DNA from: Bradyrhizobium ottawaense
GTDB taxonomy: Bacteria; Pseudomonadota; Alphaproteobacteria; Rhizobiales; Xanthobacteraceae
Direction: 5' to 3'
Assembly: GCF_002278135.3 (NCBI RefSeq)
Contig: NZ_CP029425.2
Location: 5,184,001 to 5,248,000 of the forward strand
DNA: 64,000 nt
The notes beneath the pieces are model-generated. The model had not been told where the DNA came from. It saw only the letters and a program-made list of their open reading frames with translations, and searched no databases. The first letter of the stretch is position 1; the number at the start of each line of letters is the position of its first letter. Shown piece after piece: positions 33,911 through 41,945 of this stretch. The position numbers and the translations under genes are program-made.

Positions 33911-33926
33911 ACATATGAGGATATGT
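33911..33926. promoter_or_regulatory. Palindrome, probable GntR operator
   Basis: ACATAT-GAGG-ATATGT, a perfect six-base inverted repeat about 55 bases before the ATG at 33981. Close by are a TTGACG hexamer at 33894 and a direct repeat CGGCACAATA (33853 and 33877). The region is the only intergenic space of the divergent pair, so a regulator of the fusion protein gene should bind here. Confidence 0.5.
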
Positions 33927-33980
33927 AACGCTTTACTGTAGCGCATTACTTATCCACCTTCGGACGGTCTGACACCTCAT

Positions 33981-36900
33981 ATGGCGCAGCGCGTACCCGG
34001 CTATTGCACGCTTTGCCGATCCCGATGCGGATCGACCATGGTCGTCGAAAATGGCCGACTGACTGCTGTCGAGACCCTGCCCGGACATCCGACCGGAGGA
34101 GCGCTATGCGCGAAGGGGCGGGCCGCGCCCGAAATGGTGCACAGTCCGCGCCGCCTCAGCAAACCGCTTCGCCGGACCGCGCCCCGAGACGCGGCGGATC
34201 CCGGCTGGATCGAAATTTCCTGGGATGAAGCGCTGGACGATATCGCCGGGAAGCTCGGCGACATCAGCAAGACATCCGGAGCCGAAGCGGTGGCCTTTGC
34301 CGTGACCACGCCGAGCGGCACGCCGATGGTCGACAGCTTCGAATGGGTCGAGCGCTTCATTCGCTGCTTCGGCAGCCCCAATCTGATCTACGCGGTCGAG
34401 ATCTGCGGCTGGCACAAGGACTATGCCCATGCGCTGACTTTCGGACGCGGCATCGGCGCTCCCGACTATGACCGAGCCGACGCCATCGTGCTGTGGGGAC
34501 ATAATCCGGCCCGCACCTGGCTTACCCAGGCAACGCGCGTCGCCGACGCACGGCGGCGCGCCGCGCAGGTCGCTGTGGTCGATCCCAAACCAAACGGCTC
34601 CGGACAGCAGGCCGATATCTGGTTGCGTATCCGTCCCGGTGCGGATGGCGCGCTGGCGATGGGCGCAATCCGGCACCTCATCGCCACGAACTCCTACGAC
34701 GCGGAGTTCGTGACGCGCTGGACCAACGGGCCGTTGCTGATCGACACCGACACGGGCCGCTTCGTTCGCGCGAGCGAACTCTGGGCCCAGCAATCAGACG
34801 GCAACTTCGTCGTGCTGGATCGGTCCGGAATGGCGCGTGCCTTGGATCCAAGCCTTGCGACCCTCGACTCCGCTTCCTGCGAGCTCGATGCTGGTGCAAC
34901 ACTTGCTGCGCTGGATGGGCGTACGATTACCGCCGCGACAGCCTTCCGTTTGCTGACCGCCGAGACCGCTCCCTACACTCTCGCGCGCGTGGCGGAATTG
35001 ACCTGGCTCGACGAGAGCAAGATCGCGGATTTCTACCGACTGTTCGAGAACAGTCCACGGCTCGCTTATCATTCCTGGACCGGTGTCGGCCAGCACACCA
35101 ATGCGACGATGATCGAGCGGGCGATCGCGACGCTCTATGCCCTCACTGGCGCCTGCGATCGGCCGGGCGGCAATGTCTGGCTGGCGCCTCCTCCGACACG
35201 CACCGTCAACGACTATTCCCTGTTGGCGCCGGACCAAAGAGCCAAGGCGCTCGGCCTCGACGAATTGCCGCTCGGGCCGCCGAGCAGGGGATGGATCACG
35301 GCAAGGGACTTCAGCCGCGCAGTCCTGACCGGCGAACCCTACCAGGTGCGGGCACTGATGAGCTTCGGCACCAATTTCATCGTCTCGCAGGGTCATTCGT
35401 CGCGCAACCGCGAAGCGCTACGCGCGCTCGACTTCCACGTCCACGTCGACATGTTCATGAACCCGACGGCCGAGAATGCCGACATCGTGCTGCCGGCCAA
35501 CATGCCCTGGGAACGGGACGCCCTGAAGATCGGATTCGAGATCACACAAGAAGCCGTCGAGACGGTCCAACTCCGGCCGCAGATGTTACCTCAGCTAGGC
35601 GCTTGCAAAGCGGACTATGAAATCGCCATCGAACTTGCAGTCAGGCTGGGCCTGGCCGATCAGTTCTTCGGCGGCGACATCCGCGCCGGCTGGAATTATC
35701 AGCTTGCACCGCTCGGTGTGACGGTTGACGCGTTGCGCCGGCATCCCGAGGGCATGCGCTTCCCGCAGCCGCTTCATCACGAAAAATACGCTCTCGCACG
35801 ACAGGACGGGACGGTCACCGGCTTTGCCACGCCCACGCGCCGCGTCGAGATCTATTCGGAACTGATGCTTGAACACGGCTACGCACCGCTGCCGGGCCAC
35901 ATCGAGCCTGCCGAAAGTCCGCTCGCTGACCACGCCGACAGCCGCTTTCCACTGGTGCTCACGACGGCCAAGAGCGGCTGGTTCGTCCACTCGTCGCATC
36001 GTCACGTCGCCTCGCTTCGCAAGAAAACGCCAGATCCGGCGATCGAGATCAACTCAACGCTGGCAGCCGCGCGTGACCTCAGGGATGGTGACTGGGCGAT
36101 CGTCAAGACCCCCACCAGCGAAGTCCGGCTGCGCGTGCGGCTGAACGAGGCGCTCGACGACCGCGTCGCCGTCGCCGAGTTCGGCTGGTGGGAGGATTGT
36201 CCGCCGCTCGGACGTGGCGCGATCCAGCCTGAGGGATCGCCGACGTCGAACATGAACGATGCGCTCAGCGATGCGGCCCGCGATCCCGTGAGCGGCTCGG
36301 TGCCGTTGCGCGCCACGAGTTGCGACATCCGCAAGGATGAGACCGCGAGCCGCGGCCACTGGACCGGCAAACGCGACTTCGCGGTCTCAGCCATTCATCG
36401 CGAGACCGACGACGTCGTCGCACTGGAGCTCTTGCCGCAGGACGGTGGCGCGCTTCCCGCGTTCCGCCCGGGACAGCACGTCATGCTGAGCCTCCCGGGA
36501 CTCGATGTTGCCCGCGCCTATTCGCTGACCGGCCATGGCGGCCGCGACGTTCTGTCGATCGCGGTCAGGAAACGCCGGTCCGGTGTTTTCGGAGCCGCAG
36601 ACGATACCGTTCACCTGTCCGATCACGTTCATCGTCTGGCGGTCGGCGATCACGTTCGGATCGAGGCGCCCCGGGGCATTTTCACGCCGCCTCTGCACGG
36701 AAACCGGCCGCTGATTTTCCTCGCCGCTGGAATCGGCATCACGCCGTTTATCGGTCACCTCGAAGCGTTGGCTAGACTGAAGCCGGCCGAACGAGTCGCC
36801 CGGGTGCTGCTGCTCTATGGTTGCCGCAACCGCGGCGAACACGCATTTGCCGGCCGGTTGCGAGAACTCGCAGGCCTGCTGCCGGAGCTCGATCTCGTCA

Positions 36901-37406
36901 CGGCGTATTCGGCGCCGCGCGCCCAGGATCGTCGTCCCGCGGACTACGACTATGCCGGACGGCTGGACCTGCTGGCGATCGATCCGCTGCTGCCACTGCG
37001 GCCGCTCGCCTATCTCTGCGGTTCACCGGACTTCACGGCATCGATGACGGCCCGACTGGTCGAGCGTGGCATTCCGCGCTTCGACATATTCACGGAAGCC
37101 TTTGCGTCTCCGCCGATCGTGCCGCGGACGCTGAGGGCGCAGACCGTCCACATCGCCGACAGCGACGATAGCTTCACCTGGACGCCGGAGCTTGGCACCC
37201 TTCTCGATGCGGCCCAGGCGGCCGGCGTCGCATTGCCGAGCGGCTGCCGCGTCGGCCAATGCGAGAGCTGCCGCATGCGCGTCGTCGAGGGCAAATTCGT
37301 ACAGCTCGGCGGCGACGACGGCGCGACCGACCAGTGCCTGACCTGCCAATCCGTTCCGCTCTCGGAGCTCACGCTCGCACTTTGCTCGGAAAATGTCTTG
37401 AACTGA
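33981..37406 (+). CDS. Fused molybdopterin oxidoreductase / ferredoxin-reductase protein
   Basis: A 1141-residue fusion. Residues 1-60 have the 4Fe-4S module with Cys9, Cys12, Cys16 and Cys43 (YCTLCRSRCGS, ALCAKG). Then the Mo-bisMGD domains follow: VEICGWHKDYAHALTFG with a possible Mo-ligand Cys, and LWGHNPARTWL. Near residues 640-760 lies the molybdopterin-dinucleotide-binding domain (LTTAKSGWFVHSSHRH). From about 793 a FNR-type reductase begins (RPGQHVMLSL, ARAYSLTGHG, IFLAAGIGITPFIGHLEAL). The C-terminus is a plant-type 2Fe-2S domain, CRVGQCESCRMR (Cys1089, 1094, 1097, then Cys1119 or 1122). No signal peptide, so cytoplasmic and probably NAD(P)H-linked. The substrate is unknown; the neighbouring AtoE transporter hints at an organic acid. 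Confidence 0.85.
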   Translation: MAQRVPGYCTLCRSRCGSTMVVENGRLTAVETLPGHPTGGALCAKGRAAPEMVHSPRRLSKPLRRTAPRDAADPGWIEISWDEALDDIAGKLGDISKTSGAEAVAFAVTTPSGTPMVDSFEWVERFIRCFGSPNLIYAVEICGWHKDYAHALTFGRGIGAPDYDRADAIVLWGHNPARTWLTQATRVADARRRAAQVAVVDPKPNGSGQQADIWLRIRPGADGALAMGAIRHLIATNSYDAEFVTRWTNGPLLIDTDTGRFVRASELWAQQSDGNFVVLDRSGMARALDPSLATLDSASCELDAGATLAALDGRTITAATAFRLLTAETAPYTLARVAELTWLDESKIADFYRLFENSPRLAYHSWTGVGQHTNATMIERAIATLYALTGACDRPGGNVWLAPPPTRTVNDYSLLAPDQRAKALGLDELPLGPPSRGWITARDFSRAVLTGEPYQVRALMSFGTNFIVSQGHSSRNREALRALDFHVHVDMFMNPTAENADIVLPANMPWERDALKIGFEITQEAVETVQLRPQMLPQLGACKADYEIAIELAVRLGLADQFFGGDIRAGWNYQLAPLGVTVDALRRHPEGMRFPQPLHHEKYALARQDGTVTGFATPTRRVEIYSELMLEHGYAPLPGHIEPAESPLADHADSRFPLVLTTAKSGWFVHSSHRHVASLRKKTPDPAIEINSTLAAARDLRDGDWAIVKTPTSEVRLRVRLNEALDDRVAVAEFGWWEDCPPLGRGAIQPEGSPTSNMNDALSDAARDPVSGSVPLRATSCDIRKDETASRGHWTGKRDFAVSAIHRETDDVVALELLPQDGGALPAFRPGQHVMLSLPGLDVARAYSLTGHGGRDVLSIAVRKRRSGVFGAADDTVHLSDHVHRLAVGDHVRIEAPRGIFTPPLHGNRPLIFLAAGIGITPFIGHLEALARLKPAERVARVLLLYGCRNRGEHAFAGRLRELAGLLPELDLVTAYSAPRAQDRRPADYDYAGRLDLLAIDPLLPLRPLAYLCGSPDFTASMTARLVERGIPRFDIFTEAFASPPIVPRTLRAQTVHIADSDDSFTWTPELGTLLDAAQAAGVALPSGCRVGQCESCRMRVVEGKFVQLGGDDGATDQCLTCQSVPLSELTLALCSENVLN

Positions 37407-37437
37407 ACGCAACACCAACGCGACTATGGGGGCCGCA

Positions 37438-38892
37438 ATGACCGATACCACGGATAAAGCCATCTTCCTCGACGAAGCAGCGACACGAACGAACCCGCTT
37501 GCGAGATTCTCGCAGTACATGGTCCGCTTCGCCGAGCGCTGGTTCCCCGACGCATACGTCTTCGTTTTGATCGCCGTGGTCGTGATCGCGCTCGGCACCA
37601 TCGTGCATGGTGGCTCACCACTTGCCGTCAGCCGTGCCTTTGGCGACGGCTTCTGGAATCTCATTCCGTTCACGATGCAATTGGCGCTTGCCGCGGTCGG
37701 CGGCTATGTCGTCGCGATGTCTCCCCCCGTTGCGGCATTGATGCGACGGCTGGCCGGCGTGCCCTCCACTGCGCGCGGTGCCGTGGTGTTCGTCGGCGTG
37801 CTCAGTATCCTGCTGTCATTGCTGAACTGGAGCCTGAGCCTGATCTTCTCCGGCCTCCTGGTGCGCGAAATCGCACGACGCAAGGACATCAAGCTCGACT
37901 ATCGCGCCGCCGGTGCGGCTGGCTATCTCGGCCTTGGCTGCGGCTTCACGCTCGGCATCACCTCATCGGTCGCCCAGCTTCAGGCCAACGCGGCCAGCAT
38001 TCCAGCCTCGCTGCTGCCGATCACCGGCGTCATCAGCTTCTCCGAGACGATCCTGACGTGGCAAAACCTGGTCACGATCCTGGTCGTGACCGCCCTATCG
38101 GCGGTGATCTGCCATCTGACGGCACCCAACGAGGCGCTGACGAGAACCGCGGAGGATCTCGGCGTCTCTCTTGATGACGACCGGATCGAGCCGAAGAAGC
38201 CGGCCCGGCCCGGCGACTTTCTCGAGTTCAGCCCCGTTCTGACCATCCTGATCGTGGCGCTGGCGTCGGGCTGGCTCTGGCAGACCTTTCAATCCGGCAA
38301 TCCGCTGATCACCCTGTCAGGCCTGAACACCTATAATTTCGTGTTTTTGGTGCTCGGCATTCTCCTGCACTGGCGCCCCCGCAGCCTCCTCGATGCCTTT
38401 TCGAAGGGAACGCCGAGCATCTCGGGCCTGCTGTTGCAGTTTCCTTTCTATGCAGGAATCGCCCACATGCTGACCAAGGTACCAAACAGCAGCGGTCTGA
38501 CGCTTTCCGATACCGTCGCCCACTGGTTCGCAACCGTCTCGGCCAACTCGACCGTCTTCTCGTTCCTGATCGGGTGCTATTCCGCGGCGCTGGGCTTCTT
38601 TATCCCGTCAGCCGGTGGCAAATGGTTCATTGAGGCGCCCTACATCATGAAGGCGGCCAACGAAATCGGAGCTCATCTGGGCTGGACCACCATGGTCTAC
38701 AACATCGCGGAGACGCTGCCGAACTTCATCAATCCGTTCTGGATGCTGCCTCTGCTGGGCGTGCTCGGGCTGAAGTCGAAAGACCTCATCGGCTACACGT
38801 CCGTGCAATTCTTCGTACACTTTCCGATCGTCATGATCCTGGCCGCAATTTTGATGACGACCTTCACCTACCATCCACCAATTCTGCCTTGA
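37438..38892 (+). CDS. AtoE-type short-chain fatty-acid/carboxylate transporter
   Basis: A 484-residue inner-membrane protein, about 12 hydrophobic segments, of the AtoE/TIGR00366 family (short-chain fatty acid uptake in Escherichia coli). Seen: RFAERWFPDAYVFVLIAVVV near the start, FWNLIPFTMQLALAAVGGYV, SLLNWSLSLIFSGLLVREIA, and FFIPSAGGKWFIEAPYIMKA near the C-terminus. The ATG at 37438 is preferred for its GGGGG site; an ATG at 37426 is possible. It follows the fused oxidoreductase by 31 bases, so transporter and enzyme are probably cotranscribed, and a perfect 12-bp hairpin follows the stop. Confidence 0.87.
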   Translation: MTDTTDKAIFLDEAATRTNPLARFSQYMVRFAERWFPDAYVFVLIAVVVIALGTIVHGGSPLAVSRAFGDGFWNLIPFTMQLALAAVGGYVVAMSPPVAALMRRLAGVPSTARGAVVFVGVLSILLSLLNWSLSLIFSGLLVREIARRKDIKLDYRAAGAAGYLGLGCGFTLGITSSVAQLQANAASIPASLLPITGVISFSETILTWQNLVTILVVTALSAVICHLTAPNEALTRTAEDLGVSLDDDRIEPKKPARPGDFLEFSPVLTILIVALASGWLWQTFQSGNPLITLSGLNTYNFVFLVLGILLHWRPRSLLDAFSKGTPSISGLLLQFPFYAGIAHMLTKVPNSSGLTLSDTVAHWFATVSANSTVFSFLIGCYSAALGFFIPSAGGKWFIEAPYIMKAANEIGAHLGWTTMVYNIAETLPNFINPFWMLPLLGVLGLKSKDLIGYTSVQFFVHFPIVMILAAILMTTFTYHPPILP

Positions 38893-38914
38893 TCGAACGT
38901 CGGACCTGATCATG

Positions 38915-38947
38915 CGGGATGCCGGGACCTCACCGCCCGGCATCCCG
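38915..38947 (+). terminator. Strong stem-loop after the transporter gene
   Basis: CGGGATGCCGGG (38915-38926) pairs perfectly with CCCGGCATCCCG (38936-38947) across a nine-base loop, 23 bases after the stop codon. No T run follows, so it may end transcription with Rho or protect the 3' end instead of being a classical intrinsic terminator. Confidence 0.6.
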
Positions 38948-39232
38948 AGGTGCGATATCAGATCGAATCGCCGCGAGCCGATTGCACGTTGCTGGTCCCT
39001 GTATAAAACTAGATGCAAGAGGGAGCGGCTCGCCACGACGTCAATTCTTCTTCACTGCAGTTCGCGTAACTCCATATCGAACATCAAGCTCTGCTCACAA
39101 GAAGACGTTCAGCGACGGCGCCTTTTCGCGAATGCCCTACGCGACGCTCTCGAAGCCGCCCAAGCGTCCACGTGCGTCACATCACGTTAAGGAACGATAG
39201 CTTCACACTTGCCTTCAATGGAATCGGGGTAA
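38948..39232. other. Gap without recognised gene (285 bases)
   Basis: No ORF or signal that I can support; it begins the 3-kb scrap region between two catabolic islands. Confidence 0.4.
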
Positions 39233-39361
39233 CTAATTTCCGGGACGCCGTTGCCAGGCGATGGCTAGGCCAATCAGGCGTTGTCGCTCCGGTCCGTCGG
39301 CGGCCATGGCGAGCTTCATGGCCGCTTCCGCTTCGCGCCGAGGATCGTAATCGCTCTCCAT
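39233..39361 (-). CDS. Small conserved-looking protein, 42 residues
   Basis: ATG at 39361, MESDYDPRREAEAAMKLAMA... to ...AWQRRPGN and TAG. It is acidic and helical, with the PRREAEAAMKLA / RQRLIGLAIAW pattern of small proteins that recur in Bradyrhizobium-like genomes. No function is known to me. Base composition and third-position bias match neighbours. No evident partner gene. Confidence 0.5.
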   Translation of the reverse strand: MESDYDPRREAEAAMKLAMAADGPERQRLIGLAIAWQRRPGN

Positions 39362-39446
39362 CGAACGCAAATGTAGTCGCGGATCGTAAATGATCACACA
39401 CAGGGGGACCGTAAGAATCCGGTCCCCCCTGTGCCGGCATCGACGC

Positions 39447-39626
39447 TCATCGAGAACCGGGAGCAGCCCGGAGCAACTCGCCGGTGACGGTATCGAACTT
39501 CGCCTTCACCGGGAGTCCGCTTTGACGGTCGAAGATGCGGGTCTTGAAGACGCCGTCGTCCAGCTCGAATCTGCCGAGATCGTAACCGAGGGCGTCGATC
39601 TGCCGTTTGAGCTGGTCCGCCGCCAT
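39447..39626 (-). pseudogene. PepSY-domain protein, 5'-truncated
   Basis: From MAADQLKRQIDALGYDLGRF through VKAKFDTVTGELLRAAPGSR, 59 residues resembling the core of small PepSY-domain proteins (which bind or inhibit proteases in the periplasm). The usual signal peptide and N-terminal third are missing, and upstream sequence in this frame is unlike protein. The break lies within about 40 bases of the point where the neighbouring plus-strand ORF also loses its N-terminus. Confidence 0.45.
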
Positions 39627-39844
39627 CGCCCCGGTTCGCGAGGTCCGCCGCGCCCGCCGAGGGCGATCTCGAACTCGCCACCGACCAGGCCATCGAGGCC
39701 TGCGGCGGGGACGCCCGGGAGGTGGTGAAGGCGCTGCTCGTGGCCAATGGTTTTCTCGAGGCCGAGCTCGCCGAGATGCGGGCATCGGTCTCCACCGGCT
39801 ATGCGCGAGGCCGGTTCGACCCGTTGCGCGATCGCAAGGAGTAA
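39611..39844 (+). pseudogene. Small hypothetical protein, start missing
   Basis: The frame is open from 39611 to the TAA at 39844 and reads DLELATDQAIEACGGDAREV, LLVANGFLEAELAEMRASVS and TGYARGRFDPLRDRKE. This matches a family of about 70-residue alphaproteobacterial proteins (helix with VKALLVANxFLE and YxRGRF). No ATG, GTG or TTG exists in the frame before the conserved part, so the 5' end seems lost. The downstream gene starts six bases after the stop. Confidence 0.4.
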
Positions 39845-39849
39845 TCGCG

Positions 39850-40095
39850 ATGGACGTAACCTACTACGTCGCCCTGCCCTTCGTTGCCGCCGACGACGGA
39901 GTTGCCGCCGGCGAAGCAACCGAGTGCCTCTCGGCGAACGCAGCCGTGATGCGCGCCGAAGCGCTCTCGCGCGAGCCCGGCATCATGGGCGCGGTCGCCT
40001 TCTCGCGGACCGGAGATCTGTCCAGTGGCGACTTCGGCGATGCCAAGCTGATCCGGAAGTTCGGCGAGGTGCCGGAGGATCTGAGCGCGCTGTGA
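39850..40095 (+). CDS. Small hypothetical protein, 81 residues
   Basis: MDVTYYVALPFVAADDGVAA at the start; ATG preceded by AAGGAG. The rest (ECLSANAAVMRAEALSREPG, AFSRTGDLSSGDFGDAKLIR) looks like a folded single domain. It overlaps no other credible gene. Function unknown; it probably shared an operon with the truncated ORF before it. Confidence 0.6.
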   Translation: MDVTYYVALPFVAADDGVAAGEATECLSANAAVMRAEALSREPGIMGAVAFSRTGDLSSGDFGDAKLIRKFGEVPEDLSAL

Positions 40096-40115
40096 CCGAT
40101 CGATACGAGCTCGGA

Positions 40116-40279
40116 TCACTCGTCGCTCGGACCGGCGGCATCTTCCGGCTCGAGCAAGCTCAGCGCGGTCTCGATGCTCGCCAGCAACGTCTCGATCCTC
40201 GCGCTCGTTTGGTCCAGGATCGCTCTAGTCGGTCCAGGAGCCGCTGCTTCTGCGCAAGCAGCTTTGCGACCGTCGACAT
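40116..40279 (-). pseudogene. Small helical protein with a frameshift
   Basis: Starts MSTVAKLLAQKQRLLDRLE at 40279. The sequence then continues sensibly in a different frame: SARIETLLASIETALSLLEP, then a stop at 40116-40118. The two parts make a helical protein of about 55 residues and the total length is not a multiple of three (164 bases). One base has been lost or gained between about 40190 and 40225. Confidence 0.4.
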
Positions 40280-40370
40280 CGCAGCTCCCCATGTTCGTTC
40301 ACTCGCAGACGAGTTGGTGCGCCGGCGACGATCTTGCCAGTCTCGGCCTCCTATCGGTCGACGCCACGGA

Positions 40371-40577
40371 TCACGCGGGACGCTGCAGGGATTGCCCGCT
40401 TCGGTCGCCCAGCAGCCTGCCGCTGATGCTGTTGACGAAGTGCACCGCCATGCAGGCCGGGCACCGCACGGACACATAGGTGTCGCCTGTTTCGGCGCGC
40501 TCCGGCCGGTCCTTGTCCAAGCGGTGCTGGACGTTCACGCCGGTGCGCGGACACTTGAAAAGGATCTGACGCTGCAT
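40371..40577 (-). CDS. Small zinc-ribbon-like protein, 68 residues
   Basis: MQRQILFKCPRTGVNVQHRL at the start and VRCPACMAVHFVNSISGRLL after it, so Cys-Pro and CPAC pairs that could bind zinc. Proteins of this length and pattern occur in Bradyrhizobium relatives. No function is known to me. Confidence 0.5.
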   Translation of the reverse strand: MQRQILFKCPRTGVNVQHRLDKDRPERAETGDTYVSVRCPACMAVHFVNSISGRLLGDRSGQSLQRPA

Positions 40578-40944
40578 GAGGCGACTTTGCGCCCGGACGC
40601 GCATCCACGAAATTGCGGTCGACTACTTAAGGACCCTTCCGGCGTTTGCGGTGTGTCAAGGCGGACGGCATGCCCGAGGCTATGCTTTCCAGGGTATCGG
40701 CGCGCTCGCGTTCCGATACCCCGGAAGCGGAGCTCGGACTCCCAGGCACTCCGGGCGCCGCTTCAGAAACGGGGTTCAGACGATCGCGACCAAGGGGTTG
40801 GCTCCAGAGAGCGACCCTGCCGGCATTTCGATGGAACGAAGCAGGCGACCCGCGGGTTGGACGAATTCGGATCCCGGAATGGAAGACAGATGGACAATCG
40901 GCCTCGGCGATCCTTCGGACGCCGGGGCTGATCTTTTTCTGGCG

Positions 40945-41127
40945 CTACTTGGCCGGCGGCCGCAGCGGGCTGTCCGCCCACCTTCTGGCCGTCGGGTCGT
41001 GCAGCGGGTCATCGTCGCAGTTGGTGCAGACGTACCGCTGTCGCCCTTCGGCAACATCGTCGGGCACGACAACCATCGGCCGGCCGCACGTCGGGCACGC
41101 CTTCCTGACCGGATAGCGTACTGCCAT
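40945..41127 (-). CDS. Small zinc-ribbon protein, 60 residues
   Basis: MAVRYPVRKACPTCGRPMVV with a CPTC knuckle and RQRYVCTNCDDDP with a CTNC knuckle, a typical two-knuckle zinc ribbon. Length and position fit a free-standing microprotein. Function unknown. Confidence 0.5.
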   Translation of the reverse strand: MAVRYPVRKACPTCGRPMVVVPDDVAEGRQRYVCTNCDDDPLHDPTARRWADSPLRPPAK

Positions 41128-41275
41128 CTAACTTCCCCTGCATTTCCAATCTAGTTTCCCTGACTTCGCCGACTCAAGCGGATCGCGAAAAATTGTCGGG
41201 GACGAACGCCCAACGCGCATCTGCTCGCGACGCCTTGACCTCGTCCAGCGCGATGTAATCAACTGTCGCCACCTG

Positions 41276-41608
41276 ATGTTGTGGGGAAGTGGCGTCACGG
41301 AGCATGAGTTCTATAGGGGTCTCGCGCAGCGGGTGCGTGGCATCGCCGAGCTGGCCGAGCCGTTCATCAGGCGGCGCCTCCTGAAGCTCGCAGAGTGGTA
41401 CGACGCCAAAGGGCCATCCGCCATAAATAGTCACTGCATTGCCGCGCTTAAGCTTCGTGCCAATCCCAGCAGAAGGACAGCATACAATAGTTCCCAAACG
41501 GCAGGTGAACGGCGAATGGGATCGTCGCGCTACCGGCTCAACATGTTCACTGCGAAAGGTGCGCCGATTTCTGCAGAGCAGCGGCAAACATCTGCTGCAT
41601 CGCGTTAG
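41276..41608 (+). pseudogene. Partial small hypothetical ORF
   Basis: The stretch EHEFYRGLAQRVRGIAELAE, PFIRRRLLKLAEWYDAKG resembles the short helical proteins (YRxLAxxxxxxAE...RxxLLxLAxxYD) frequent in rhizobia. The C-terminal 60 residues do not look conserved, no ribosome-binding site is evident, and the frame is probably a relic fused to non-coding sequence. Confidence 0.3.
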
Positions 41609-41945
41609 AGATGTCGCTGGCGCTGTCGGCCTGGAAGAAGAAGCTCGGTGATGCGCAGGACTTTAGCGTGGACGCGATATTGCTAGCGATAGAAGAGCCC
41701 TATCCTATGCGAGGTCAGGTTGGCCCACGCTCACAACGGTTTGGTTGCAGGTTCGAATCCTACCGGGCCAACCAACGAAATAAGTCGCGCTCAACAAGCC
41801 TCGTTTCGCGTGCCCGCGCCAGAATGCCCTCTTTGTCCGCCATCCGAGTTCAGCAGGCACTTTGTACCCCGTGGCAGACCAGTTCTGCCGCCCTGCGATC
41901 GTAGATTCGGCGGATGGCTCGCACGAATTGGCCTGACCAGGCAGC
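41609..41945. other. Gap with a tRNA-like remnant
   Basis: No gene is supported in this interval except the tRNA-like remnant at 41721-41774. Confidence 0.4.
41721..41774 (+). pseudogene. tRNA-like remnant (3' half with CCA)
   Basis: The segment ends GGTTCGAATCC (T arm) TACCGGGCCAACCA, with encoded CCA. TGGCCCA at 41721 can pair at six of seven positions with CGGGCCA before the discriminator. Only 54 bases separate the two ends, so the D arm and part of the anticodon arm are missing, and the T stem has one mismatch. It is not a functional tRNA; such 3' pieces are often left by integrative elements that use tRNA genes as attachment sites. Confidence 0.45.

Noticed and set aside
41174..41587. 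Long minus-strand ORF of 137 residues.
   Set aside because: No protein-like features, no ribosome-binding site, and it overlaps the better small ORF on the plus strand.
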